64,000 nucleotides of DNA from NCBI RefSeq assembly GCF_036370855.1, contig NW_026991412.1, positions 1-64,000 on the forward strand. The letters run 5' to 3'. Position numbers and translations under genes: made by a program. The notes below the pieces were generated by a model. That model did no database searches. It saw only the letters and a program-made list of their open reading frames with translations, and was not told the DNA's origin. The DNA comes from Dromaius novaehollandiae. Taxonomy: Eukaryota; Chordata; Aves; Casuariiformes; Dromaiidae. Positions 22,663 through 36,048 of this stretch are shown in pieces; position 1 is the stretch's first letter; each line of letters opens with the position of its first letter.

Positions 22663-25574
22663 TTGAAGACCAATATAAATATTGTGTAGAATGATACTTT
22701 CTAAGTCATTAATTTTAAATCATAAATCAAAAATATTTTAAAAAGAGAGATTTGTTCTGCATTGTCAGAGAATAACTACTTCTAAAATAAACTAAAAAGG
22801 CTCTATAAATGAATAAATTTTGCAATTTTTTGCCTTCAATAGTGTTCAAAGGTTAAAAATGAATTAAAATTGTAAAATAAGTGCACTAGCTACTTATTTC
22901 ATTTATTTTATCTTTCCCTTTCCTCCTTTGAATACTCTTTTCCTTAAATTGTATTTTCCAGATATTGCTATATTCCAGTTGTACTTTCTCTTTTTCTAAT
23001 ATTCTCTTCGTAAGTATCCCCTTAAAGCACTTTAAAAAGTATCTGACGAATATCGCTGTTTCTCTGTATTATGTGAATGATGTTAATTATCTTTACTTTT
23101 TAATGGTTTAAAAATTCAACTTCCCTAACTAAGAGTATGTTTTTAAAAAAGTAGCGATTGCACAGGGGATGCTCCCATTTTCTATTTTTGCTTTTCTAGA
23201 TTAACGTTCAAATATTTCCTGATAGAAATGTATGTTTTTGCAGGTGGAACATTCCTCTGATAGGTACATTTGGTATTGAAATGAGTTAGTCCCGTATAAA
23301 TCCTGGCATAGGACTTTCTTCACTAGTTTTAGATGGATCTCTTCTTTCTCAAAGGTATGGCACTAGGTGAGAAAAAGGTGCCGTCAACCTGTAGTTATAT
23401 TTATACCCGTCGAGGGGTGGGGATCTTTATGTAGAAAGGGGACACACAAAAGTGTAGCGAAGGGGCATATTTTTCTAAATGTGCCCAGGAAACCTATGAG
23501 ATAGGTGACACAGAGAATTCAGAGGCCTTAAAACAGTGTCACCATTTGAAAAGCAAATTATAAGCTGCAGGAGTGTGTGCACTCCTGCAATGCTTAACAT
23601 AACCACAGTCTTCACTTTGAAGTATGCCTGACTATTGGCTTACATCCCGTTTTCATGTAGCAATATCCAAGGTAACACAAATCTGGCTCCAACTGTAATG
23701 TACGTAGGAGACAGCGAGTATTAAGACACCAAAGAATTCAAAATGTTTGAATCTGGAAGGACGAAAGAACAGCGTACTCAGTGATCAGCCTTTCAGGTGA
23801 AGGAGACAACAGCTGTGGTTTTGGTCCCTGTTCCCTTGATTATTTCTGTATGCATGGGTTAGTGACTATCTCATCTAATTAAAAATAAACACTGTGATCG
23901 AGGATCAAAACTCACAGGTCCCTCTTTTCCTTGGCAAAGCCGTAACTAAATGCTGTTGAATATGTGTGATATGTTATGTGCAGAGCCCTTTAAGATTCCA
24001 TCTGATTTCTTTGATCTTGTTTTAGGGTGCTTTCAGTGTATTTCCAGTGAGCTATAGTTTGCTCAAATATGTATATGTATTTATGTATATGTTAACATAT
24101 ATATGTTTTAAATTCCTCTTCCCTTTGCATTACTCTACTGATTTTTTTTCTTATAACTGTCTCCCATGTCAAGAAGATTTAACAAAATGAAAAGTATGTC
24201 TTCATAGGATAAAGACACATTTTTGTTAGTTACCGTAATACAGACATGAAAGGAAAGATAAAAGAAAAGAGAAGTAGTTCTTCAGATAAAGTCCGTTAAG
24301 TATTCATAATGTGATGACATAGGTGATTGTGATATTATCTAGACAGAAGAGCTCTGCCGAAGGTAGCTTTCAGACAATTATATTGGTAAAAAGAAAAACT
24401 GGTAAAAGCTGATGAAGTCATTAAATTTTCAAAAGTTACAAATTATCCTGTAAAGCTTCAGTGACTGCAAATTAGCCTTTGCTATAGCCCTCTGCTAACA
24501 AGCTATAGATCATTTTATTATTCATGAATTTTAGTAATTTCAGGACACCACAGGTCATCTTATGCTCATTTATTTGCTAAACACCTTGTGCTGGTATGCC
24601 TATGCTGAAAAATTGCTACTATTTACTTCCCGTGAGACAAGCAAGCAACAAACTGGTGGATTTGGCCCCAGACATCCACTCTGCCAGGCAACATATACAT
24701 CTTGCTGTCAGTGAAATAAATGAGCCCTTAAATTGGCTGCAAAGCTTTAAGAGCTGAAATTTGTATGTCTAGTTATCAAACAGCAAGTTCAGAACACCTG
24801 CCAATATGAAACATAATTATGACAAGCTGTTACATTTTACCTTTAACTTTTCAGCTTTAACACCACAACTTCATTATAAGAATCTCCTCCTCCCTGCCCC
24901 TCCTTTCTCCCTTCCCCCAGACTCAGCTCCCCTCCCAAAAAACGCTCACTGCATTCCATTGTAAATGCTGAGTTAACGCTAATACACTGGGTCATCTATC
25001 AGCAGACAAAAAAAAAAGTCAGACATATTAAAAATGCTAGGATTCCTCCTAAGAATAACCACAAATTTTCACAGATTACCAAAAATGGCTAACTGTGTGT
25101 AGATACCTGACCTTTATAACCGCCTTTGAAGGCTTTTCAGAGAAAGTCAAAAATCATGAAACAGACTTACAGATTCCTTGTTTTGTTTTTTACTTGAAAA
25201 AATCGATTCAATTACTTCTATCTTATTTCACTGACCGACTTCATTATCTTTCCTTTTGGGTCGCAGAGCCCTACGGCACAGGTTTTTGCCACAACAAATC
25301 CAACAATTGATAAGCTGTTTGCTGTTTATCCAAATGTTCATGGGAGGGCAAAAAAAGAAAAAAGCCACCAAAAATAAATGTTACTCTTCTTTAAACCCAC
25401 TTTAAACTATGCCCTGTGTGCACTATAACTAAATATCTTCCCTTGTGTGCATGTATACCTCTGTGTTACAAACCACAAACAGCTATGTGAGAAGAACACT
25501 ATTTAAAGGAAAGACTTTCTTCTTAGCTGTCAAGGAAGATAATATCTAGGCTAAAATTCATTTCAACATTTTTT

Positions 25575-25630
25575 ATAGATATATATATATATATGTATAT
25601 ATACACATATACACACAATATGTATATATC
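25575..25630. repeat. TA/TATG/CA-type AT microsatellite
   Basis: Alternating purine-pyrimidine run (TA repeats, then GTATAT, then ACACAT). A shorter similar stretch is at about 24065-24107. Confidence 0.85.
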
Positions 25631-27730
25631 AATATGAAGAGCTTAAAAATTACAACCCTTGACCAATTGCACCCTTCTGGTCAATAAAGTAAATATGAGC
25701 AATATGAGAAACAAATCAAATGTATGAACTTTACCTCTTTTATTACTTTGACCATATTATTTCTTTTTTTATAGCACCTGCATACTGTATTTTCATTCAA
25801 GAAATTTGATTGCGGATAAAGTAGTCCCTACATGTCATAGCAAAAAAATGACACACTAGCCAAAGTTTAAGTCAATGTATTAGTCAAAACACACCTTCTT
25901 TTCTTCTTTTTCTGACCTTTTGCTACAGACATAGAAATCTCACATATATTTTGGGGTTAACAGGACTTCAGCAGGGCAATCTGTGTTTTAAGCAGGGTTT
26001 CTTGCTGGTTCAGATATATTGTTTGTTCAGTGTTGGGATCCTATGTATTCATACTGCGTTTTCTGTGTTTTGTGTACTGATAATGAATTAAAACAGCAGA
26101 AAATCATATACGTATATTTTAAATGTGACATGTCTGATTTCATTTTAATGTGATTTGAAATATTTCACCCTGAATTTATAAAAAAAATCATTAGCACAGC
26201 TATACGCATTGTCTTTTCATGATTTTAATTTCTTATTCTTCAATTAAAAATATGCTAAAAGCAGATTTTGCTTAAATTCTGAGATAGTTTGGATAGATTT
26301 AGGACCAAATTGTGGCTGCTTTCTGTGTGCAAGCTTTGACTAGAAAGGTGACACAAACAAACATTTCTACCTGGTTTTCAAGGATATGTCAATAAGGTCT
26401 ATTCACACCAGTGCACCATTTAGCACCACCAGCGTTCATGGAAATCCAGAAGTAGCACATGCCTCTGTTCACAGAAATCTCAGCCAGCTTTCTCTGATGC
26501 CTCGTACAACCATCACTGCAGCCACCACTGTCGAGCTAATTCAACTCTTCCAAAAATCAGCAACTGCTGATAAATTCTTGTCTTAATATAAAAGTTGTGT
26601 TTCAATTTTATCCATAATCATAATTTTGAGCATAACAAAAACAAGAGTAATATTCATATCAAACATAAAAAGCATGTGGTGTATGTGAATCCTTATGCCT
26701 TATCTCTGCTGCATTTACCTATTGGTAAATGATTCTGACTCTCACCTGAGTCAGAACCCAAATTCGGCATGTGCTGCTTATTCGGGTTGTACATAGATTT
26801 GCTGGGAATGGTGACAGAAAGGAGAGAAAACAAGGATTCGCCTGGTCCAGGTTAGATGTGTTTTGGCTGCCTCCTAGGCGGTGAACCCAGGTTTAGTCTC
26901 TGTCAAACACTGGAGTAAATGGGTCAAAGTGGTGTGTGCCAGACTTGGGAACCAATTTAAATTCCCAGATTATTTAGGTTAAGTGTAGTCAGACACATCA
27001 GAAGACAGCTGCTTTAGGACTTGTCTCACCTATCGTTCAACTACTCCGAGTTTCCAGTTCATGTGTGGTCGTCGACAGTTCAGATGTCTAAATTTGTTTT
27101 TATAAAACAAATCTGAATTTTTGTAATTTGAGAGATTTTACTGTTACCCTGTAATACAGTATGGGCATTGCTAGCTCCTGGCCGTAAGCTTCGCACTGAG
27201 TTTGCACAGCCTCGGGACTGAGGCTGGTCAGGCTTGGCCCGAGTTTTGTCTGAACTCGTCTCGCCTGCAGCTCTGCTTCCCTCGGCTTAGCTGGGGCAGC
27301 AGTTTTTCTAACTGCCCGGATGGCGATGGCTATTTTATTTTACTTGTGTTTATCTTTGTACGGTAGAACCATAGGTTGATAAACAAACAGGACAACAAAA
27401 AATGCACATTTAACTTATGTAAAAGGCCCCAAACACCAGAAATTCATATCCAACACAGAGCTGCAGACCAATGAAGAAAGAATGATGTAAAAGCATACTA
27501 GAAAACATATAAAAATAGCCGCAGATGAATCCTAGAGTGAGTAGGAGGAAACCATCACCATGAACATCATATTCCTCCCGGCGAAGGAGCCCAGATGCTG
27601 ACAGCTCGCTCTAACACCCACCGTCATCCCGCCATAAATGAACCACAGACCTAGGACCTACGGAGCAACGGAAGGGTGAACATAATACTGGGAAAAGAGT
27701 AGAAACTCTGAAGTGTAACAATTTTAACAG

Positions 27731-27752
27731 TATTATTATTATTATTATTATT
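27731..27752. repeat. TAT trinucleotide microsatellite, about 7 units
   Basis: Seven consecutive TAT/ATT repeats in the spacer. Confidence 0.95.
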
Positions 27753-29535
27753 GAGGCTTTTTTGGTGTATAGAACCCTTCTTCTCATGTAACAATTTCTT
27801 CTGGACGAATAACGATCCTGCATTTAGACCGTTAAGATTCCCACTATATTAACACTAAATTCTTGGCTTTATATGTAAGGTATGTTTCCTCTTTGCCCAT
27901 AAACAAGATTTTGAGCATAACACTATTATTTATTTTGATCCTAGTAATATTATATGTTAACATATAGGCAAAATATCATAATTAGCAAATTAAAAAAGTG
28001 TAAGTGGTTGAGAATATAGGCAGGATACATTTATATTCTCTTTTAGGCATGTGATCCCTGTCTTTAAACCTAATGTCAATCCAATGTGTTTTGGCTATTT
28101 CATATCTGTCATGAAAATCTATAGAGTTTAATGAGGCTCTGAGATTCTCTGGATGAATAAAAAAAATAGAAACATACAGAAATTACAGTAAAAAAATCAA
28201 AGAAATCTGAGAAAAGGAATAAATGGGCATGTTATTGATTCTGTAAAAACAAATTGTAAGTGTTTTTTCCTCCCTTGAGTACTGCATTGACAGAGAAGAA
28301 CAGAGCAATAGAAAAGTATAAAATAAGCCCTGTAGGTATCTTTAAGAGTCTACCTTTCTGGTTGAAGAGCAAAAGCTATAACTGGTCATTTCCTGTTCTT
28401 CTGAATTTGGCAAGTGTTATTTTCGGTTTCTGGGTTTTGTTTTGCTTTGTTTTTCCCACAGGGTTGTTTTTTACCTGGGAGGTTTTAGTAAAACTTTTCT
28501 CCTTGGGCTTTGGGTTCAACAATCTAATGTAAGCTGCCTGGGCTAAGTTTTATCCTATGCAACACTTGTAAGTTTGCACTAAATTTACAGAATTAAATCC
28601 ATTAGACTCAGTTCTAAAATAGAAATTATTTTTAAATTGTCTTCATTACTCTTTGAAAGTTGTGAATTTGCACATGATTTTTTTGTGTTGCTGTTAAAAT
28701 GAATTTTACCTTAATAACTTTCATTTAAAATACTTCTAATTGAATGATTTTAATCCAGGGAATCTGACTAAACTTTGGAAGGAATTTTCTGTGTTGATCA
28801 CTTAGAGATAAGCAAGATAGCACTTGTGAATCAATGAGAGCAACGATGACCTCCAATATTAGTGCTTACTTGCGTTTGCCATCTAATACGGTTTTAAATC
28901 AGTTTCTGAACTTACTGAACAGAATACATTCAATTTGTAAATGCTGGTGAATGTTCAAGTGAAAAATCTCAGTAGATAGTGGGAAAGCAGAAAAAAGATT
29001 TACGATTACTATGAAAGAGCTTAAGTACTGAGTCATAAACATAGAATCTTTTTTATTCAGAGTTGTTGTATGAAGACAACTTTTATCGAATGTCAATATG
29101 TCTTTAACAGACCAGCTCATCCTGCAGTATAATGGTTTATCATTACTACTGAATGCCCCGAAATACAAACAGATAACTAAAATTCTCAGGCCTCATTTTC
29201 AGGTACCTGAGGGTACTTTACACTGTTCTATGAATAGAAGTGTACTGAAGCTTAGTAATATAAATGAAAAAATAATTTCTTATTTTTTTCTTTGCTTCAG
29301 TAATAGAACAGAATAAGACACCAGTGGAGTTCTCTATGAATATTAATGTTCAGGTTAGAAGCATAATCCTGAGATATATCTGTACAAGACACACAGTACC
29401 AGACTCTTCTTAAAGTCAAAGCTTTCATTTATTATTAAAATTTCAGCAAATATTATTTGGGGTGCTAAATGAGATTATAAAAAAAAATTGAAGATCCATG
29501 ATCCTTATCCCATTGACTTCCATAGATTTGTCATG

Positions 29536-29647
29536 TCCCCACTCTCTTTCTCTCTCGTTTTTCTCTTTCTCTCTCTTTTCCCTTCCCCTTCCCCTTCCCC
29601 TTCCCCCTCCTCTTCCACTTCCCCTTCTCTTTCCCCTTTCCCTTTCC
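29536..29647. repeat. 112-bp polypyrimidine tract with CCCCTT repeats
   Basis: Nearly pure C/T on the plus strand with only a few interruptions. The first half is CTTTCTCTC-like and the middle has CCCCTT hexamers repeated about four times. The minus strand is the matching polypurine. Such tracts can form triplex DNA. Confidence 0.9.
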
Positions 29648-30794
29648 ATGCCTCTTCTCCATGCAATTCTTAACTGTTAGGTAGTAGGCAAAAAACTCTT
29701 GAAAGAATTGGGTTTAAGAAGTCCAATTGTGTAGTAAGATGGAATTGTGGAGGAAATGATGCCTTGTAAGTCAATAGACTAATACTGTAAAAAGCTATCA
29801 ATCAGCCAAGCTTTATTTCTTTATTTCTACTGAGAGAAAAATATTTAAGATACTACTAAGAGTAATCCCAGTGAGATAAGCTCTATATACTAATTTATAA
29901 AGCATAATAAAATATTCTTTAATGAAGATTTTAGTGAATTTTTATACATACACACATGCACACACACAGAAATCTATTTTTGCATTCACAAACATATATA
30001 TTCATATGGACACCAAAGAGTTTGTAGAAGCCAGTTACTCAAATAAAATTACAAATGTATTTTTAGCTAACATAAAATTCTGGTTCAGAACACTGTTTTG
30101 ACAAAAACCAGCTCACCTCTAAGCTTCTTAATTGTCCCACTGATTTTATGTGACTAATATTTATTTCTCTTAATTCAGTTTTAAGCAATGCAGAATGTCT
30201 ACAGCTGAACCAAACTAAGCTCTCCTCACAGTAAATGGAGAGACGTAGGCAATGAATAGGTAATGTTAATGTTAAATGTTTAAGATAATAATAACTGTGT
30301 TCTACGAGTTTCTCTCCAGTGATGATAAGCAGTGATCTGAGTGACTAATTCAGCTGTAAGCTTGGTAAGAGAAATATTACCTCTCAACTCCCCTCTTACA
30401 GAAAAAGTCATATATATGAATAATTCACTGAATCAAAATACTAAACATGTTGTCTGGATTTATTACTAAAGAGGCTGTGTGTTTGTCTTCTGATGACACA
30501 AGCAGTCTTGCTAACAAGGCTGACTTCGGCATCGTACCACAACTATGTGCATCACCACGCACTGAGGCAGTCAGTGGCAGGTCACTCTGGGCTCTACCAG
30601 AACGAACAACACTTGTTAAAGAGCCAGTCCTGGAGACCAGGGGCAAAAGTTGCTTGTAGCTGCCATCATTTAAGGACACCGCAGCTGGACAGGCAGACAA
30701 AGCGGTGCTGGTAGGAGAGTGTAAATACAAGATATGTTCTGAGTCTTTCTGGTTGAAGACATTCTCTAAAAACTCTTCTACACATGCTGTGATC

Positions 30795-31705
30795 TAACAC
30801 CCTCCCATCAGATATTTATAAACATCCCTGTGGCCCTTTGCTGGAATCGCTCCAGTAGCTCCATGTCTCTCTCGTACTGGGGAGCAAGGAGCCGGACCCA
30901 GCCTGACTCCAGGTGTGGCCTCAGCAGTGCTGAGCAGAGGGGAGGGATCCCCTCCTGCAACCCGCTTGCAACACTCTTCCTAGTGCAGCTGTTAAGCTCA
31001 GGCTGGAGCTGGAGCTAATGCAGCTCAGGACGATATCAGCCACCTCTGCCACGAGGGCTGTTGTTGACTTGTGTCCAACTTGTTGTCTGCCAGGACCTCG
31101 AGGTCCTTCTCTGCAAAACTGCTCTCCAGCCCATCAGTCCCCAGTTTGTCCTGGTGCATGGAGTTACTCTGCCCCACCACCACCCAGGTGCAGGCCTTTA
31201 CATTTCCTTTTATTGAACTTTGTGAGGTCACTCTCTGCCCATTTCTCCAGTCTGTCAAGGTCCCTCTGAATGGCAGTACAACCATCTGATGTATCTGCTG
31301 CTCTTCTCAGCTTTGTATCATCTGCAAACTTGCTGGTGATGCACTGTGTCCCATCATCCACTTTTCTGACCTGTACTTCATCAAGACCATGAGGATATTA
31401 TGGGAGACAGTGCCAAAAGCCTTCCTGAAGCCAAGGGAGACAACATGCCCTGCTCTCCTCTCATCCACCAAGCCGGTCATCTCGTCACAGAAGGGGATCA
31501 GGCTGATCAAGCACTATTTCCCCTTTGTAAATCTGTGCTGACTGCTCCCAGTCACTTTCCTGTCCTTCACATGGCTGGAAATAATACCCAGGATTAATTA
31601 CTCCATCACCTTTGCAGGAATTTAAGGTGAGGTTGGCTGGCTTGCAGTTGCCCATATCCTCCTTCTTGCCCTTCTTAAGATAGTTGGGGTGACCCTGCAG
31701 GACAA
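30795..31705 (-). mobile_element. CR1 LINE fragment, 5'-truncated and internally deleted
   Basis: Minus-strand translation shows pieces of a CR1 reverse transcriptase in the right order. From right to left: KKGKKEDMGN near 31670, FCDEMTGLVDERRAG with FRKAFGTVSHNIL near 31400-31490, the catalytic block SKFADDTKL (FADD at 31317-31328), DLDRLEKWAESDLTKFNKRK, GLESSFAEKDLEVLADNKLD near 31100, and DMELLERFQQRAT near 30860. The frame changes between pieces, at least one stretch is missing after NKLD, and another is missing after QQRAT, so it is a decayed copy. The 3' tail is not recognisable. Ends are approximate. CR1 is the main LINE of birds and is also found in other reptiles. Confidence 0.88.
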
Positions 31706-34700
31706 CATAAAAGATCATTTTGAAGCAACTTTGTTTAAACTGTCAGGATGCTCTATGGGAAATAAGTTTATATTAGTCAGTAAGTTCAGCAGAGTCAGCC
31801 CATTTGCCGTCTCTAGTTCCACCACAACCTTAGAGTAAGGCTATGGGCTGGGTCCCATTTAAACTTTAGGTGCCTGTGTGTAGACATCTACACCTATCAC
31901 AGTCACACTGTATTCCTTTCATAGAAAGAAATCGTTACTTCTAGATTCATTTGATGTATTTCATATGTTTTTTGGACAGAACAAGGTGAGTTACACTGTT
32001 TTACACAGTGTTTTTTCCAATGCCTGTTCAGTAAGCAAAGGTTAACTGGCTCAGCTGCAGACAGCTACATTGTAAAACACAAATTTAGTTAGATGACTCT
32101 AGCGCTTCAGCACTGCAGGTAAATGTAATTTTCACAGTAGCAGGAGAGGGCTGTCAGTGGTGTAATTTCTGAAAGTCCTGGTTGCAGCTGGCAGAGGCTG
32201 CTTTTCTGGTGTGATGATCCGATTATAAGATCAGGGCAGAGCAAACAACCGATGATTGTTCTGATGCAAGAAAAAGACACAGTCTTTAGAGGTAATTAAA
32301 TGGCCCCTTACGCTTTGGTGAAATAAATACATAAAATAAATTGAAATAAATCCTTACTGGAAGCAATGATTAACCAGAAGTGAACAATAATTTCTTTAGA
32401 GACCTGTAGGCTTTAACTTTCAGTGGACTAATAGCATCACAGGGGCCAAAATAGATGGCATTTTTATTTGATTTTAGTGATGACTTATTCCTTATGCAAG
32501 TAATTTTCTGTGAAGATAAGAGTTTACGAGAGAGAAATCCTGAAATGTAAGTAGCTTATATAAACATCTCTCCAAGGAAATCTGTATTTTAAATTGCATT
32601 TACTATTAAAGACATCATATCTTTAATTGAACTGAAAGAAAAATGTTTTCCACCATATTGTTCACAGATTTTGTAGGCTCTTAAAGTTCCATGATGGTGA
32701 TATTTCTGATGTAATAGTTCTCCACCTTTAATCTTCATGATTTCATGAGATTCATCTATTTTATTCTCCCAACAACTTTTTATAATGAGAACACATTTTT
32801 TCTATACATTTTTAAGAGCTGTTATATGAATCAACATATGCAGTTATTAACGTGTACCTATATAGCAAAGTATATGTGTTAGAATACAAACGATTTTTTT
32901 TTTCCAGAGATATTCATCATTGGTACCGTGTATCAACCAAAACCAATAGAATTATATGCTGCTTTCAGAATTAAGCAGCATGACTCCTACTGCACTTAAA
33001 ATTTGAGCTCTTGCTAGTTCCTGGGGGATTCATGCATTCATGGTTAAATTTTGCTTCTCTGACACAGGAGGAAAGCTCATTTCTGCTACTTTTGCTTTAC
33101 GTTAACAGAGCATGAAATAAACAAAAATTTATCATGATTCGTAGCATTAATTAACTAGACGTACTGATGTACCACAGATTTCATTTACATCAGTCCCACC
33201 ACAACAAAAAGATGTTTTGTCAGAACCATTCTTATCTTTCCCTTCCCAAATAATGTGTAACCAGGGAATAAAGTAAGAAATGGTATTTCATTTTGTACTA
33301 CATAAAAATCATTTACTAATATAATGGGACCTACTGACAAGAATGAACTGTATGGACCAAGACACATGCAAATATCCTTCTAGCATTTAATCCAACATAA
33401 TACAGATTTGTTTGTGTTTATTTATACATATATTTATTAATTCATGCTAGCAATCACAGAGAACTTCATGATTCAAAAAGCCTTAATTCCTCCCAAATTA
33501 TCAAACATAACTTGTTCTGTCTTTTTTTTTCCCCACTGAATTCCCTTCCCCCCCCCAACAACAAACAAAAACCCTTTCTTCCTAATAATTGGAGTGAATA
33601 ATTGAGTTAAAAGGCTATTTCTGTACTAGATACTGCTATCAAAACTCTGTTCTTATACGGTGATACTATGCAGAACTACATAAGTTGTGGACCCCATCGC
33701 TGTGTTTTGAACAGCTTTGCTCTAAGAAATTTTCAGCCTTTTGTTCATCTATTAAATGTAAGGAACACGATGTACTCCTTCAGAGGTATTTATTGAAAAT
33801 ATTTTTCATTAGATCATGGTCAGTGTTGATCTCCGCAGGAGAATGTGTTGGTGGGGGGGATTGAAGGAGTTTCTTATTTTTCTGTTGTTGCATTAGATAA
33901 GCTTCTGAGCTGCCCAGTGTTGGAATCTGAGAGGTTTCAGGTAGCATTTTTCAGGGTTTCTTTTTTCTTTTGTAATTTATAGATTAGAGCTTTTCAGATT
34001 AATTTTACAGTGATTGTAATAACAATTAACTGCGGTGCTTATGCCTATTAGAGTTGAGACTGTGGCCTATGAAGATTAAATTCACTTGTCACTGAACTGT
34101 AAATATTTCTTGTATGAAACACAGTGATATTCTGCTAGTCTTTGTATCCAGGAGAATAAGACTGTTAACAAGGAAGAACCCTATGCCAGTCACTAAGAAC
34201 CACATAACCTATGGAAATCTCTTAAGAGAAAAAACAAAATCTGACCAAATTAGCTGCCTAATTTCAGCACTGAAATGTCTAATAAGTAGTCTGTGGTCAT
34301 CAGCTGTGAAATACAGACTACGAAAATCAGGTAGCATGGTTCCAAGCACTGTTCATGCAATTTTATATTAAACAGTACTGGATAAAATAGGAATAATCTA
34401 GCAATAAGGTCAGAAATTCTCAGGAAAGCCCTTGTTCAGATAAATGCCTGATCTCTCTTACCTTCTCTTATGGTCTTGGCTATACAGTGGTGCATTTTTG
34501 TGCATTTTCAATGGGAAAACTGAACAATGTTTTCACCCTTGTGCTTAGGGTACTCTCTCAAATTTGAGGAACTTGGGTGAATATCCTCAGCAACCTGGTG
34601 AAAGTCTAGATTTCCAATGCCTTGGGACAGTGCTGGAACTGTTAGATTATTATAAAATGATTGTTGGCCCTATTAACTACAGAATAAACATTGAAAATGT

Positions 34701-35250
34701 TAATCAAAATCTGATCACATGCAACTTCTCAGATACTTCTGAAGATGAGAGATTTTGAAAATTCTTCAGTCGTATCTGGACAGTAATGAATTTTAAGAAG
34801 GAGATGGACGACTTTCTGCTCTTTCTACTCAAAAAGTATGTCTTTAATCATGTACATTTCAACTTATAGGTTAGTTACTTGATTATCACAAAAGGACATA
34901 GAGTATTTGAGGTATAGATCATAATGAAAGATCATTTTTCTGGCTTGCTATTTGAGATTTTGGGAAATTTCAGCATATGGCTTCCCAGGTAGGTGGAATA
35001 TAGTTAAACAATTTCTGGTGAAATGTTGCACTAAAAAATAATGGATCAATTGCTTCTGTTAGAAGAATCAAACTGAAAGCTATCGTGAAGAATTTGCACA
35101 CCTAAAACTGTATTGATTTCTCTACACACCATTACTTTGTTTACTGGATATGGCTTTTCTATCACAACAACAGTTTGCTTACTTTCTTTAAAAAGCATCT
35201 CTACAGCTTTGGCTTCAGATAAGCCTCTAAGCAACTTAGCAGCAATTATC
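31706..35250. other. GC-poor intergenic spacer, right part; no gene found
   Basis: Same character as 20690-30794. Two short plus-strand frames (34114-34371 and 34564-34758) have no similarity I recognise and no supporting splice signals. The AT-rich phase ends at about 35.25 kb, where gene-like base composition returns before the 3' end of the right-hand MROH gene. Confidence 0.65.
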
Positions 35251-35923
35251 ATTTAGACTGCTATGCTTAAACAGGAATTGAAAGAAACTCAGAAGCAGCC
35301 TCTTGAACGGCCTGTTCTTTCTCTGCCCTTTTGTGAAGATCGCTTTGCATTGAAAGCCGCAGGACCCGACCGTTCAAAGACAGCCCTAGCAGTACTCTGC
35401 TGTCTCACATTCTTTCTACTGACTGGCATTTGCTTGGTGAGGAGTACAGGACTCCTGCGTGTGCGACACACACAAGTACCCTCTGAACAGAGGCTTGGGT
35501 GCTGGAAGTACTGGTGGGCCTCTGCTGAGCTTTCTACATGGCTAAGGAGGGGCACCAGAGAGGAGAAGGTCTTCCAGTCAGTCCTTACTTCCACACGGCT
35601 GGGGCTGTAAAAAGCAGAGCCAAAACACACAGGAATGGCCAGAGGCTGCTACTCCAGACTCCAGAAAGCGAATCCCCATCTGGCCAGAACGCAGTCCCCC
35701 CCCACAGACAAATATGCTCTGGAATCACTCGCCCACCTCACGGTGTTCAAGGTCAGCTCCAGACGCACAGCCCTCTCCAGCTCCCCCCCATACAGACACA
35801 GCTCAAGCACACTGCCAGCACAGCTGGGCCACGCACACAACAGCCCTGCTTTGGCCAGTGGCTTGTCAAGAGGCCCTCCACCCCAAGGAAGCACCTCGTG
35901 GATTTCTGTTCAATAGGCAATGT
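35250..35923. other. GC-richer sequence downstream of the MROH polyadenylation signal
   Basis: About 670 bp between the AT-rich spacer and the MROH poly(A) signal. Its longest open frames (about 113-115 codons on both strands, 35263-35630) overlap antisense to each other, and neither resembles a known protein or an MROH exon. No promoter motif is seen. Best read as 3' flanking sequence. Confidence 0.5.
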
Positions 35924-35929
35924 TTTATT
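35924..35929 (-). terminator. Polyadenylation signal AATAAA of the right-hand MROH gene
   Basis: Plus-strand TTTATT reads AATAAA on the minus strand, 120 bp beyond the TAG stop. No other canonical signal lies between it and the stop, so the 3' UTR is probably only about 130-150 bases. The equivalent signal for the left-hand gene would be outside the window. Confidence 0.65.
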
Positions 35930-36048
35930 TCAGTCAGCTGATTGCACTGGCTCCGTGGTAACACTCTGTGGACTGCCTGCTCTTGCCTTGCCTGTCTTGC
36001 CTTCCCGCTGCTCACTTTCTGCACTCAAAGATGTTTTTGGAGGACCTC

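Larger units (their letters stand above)
20690..30794. other. GC-poor intergenic spacer, left part; no gene found
   Basis: Sequence turns abruptly AT-rich at about 20690, just after a C-rich tract. Open frames on both strands are short (90 codons or fewer), lack splice context and resemble nothing I know. It contains small tandem repeats, AT microsatellites and a long polypyrimidine tract, listed separately. No tRNA-like cloverleaf or recognisable transposon was seen. Confidence 0.7.

Noticed and set aside
25095-25310. 71-codon plus-strand frame in the spacer
   Set aside because: No similarity, no splice or promoter context, and a frame of this length is expected by chance over 14 kb.
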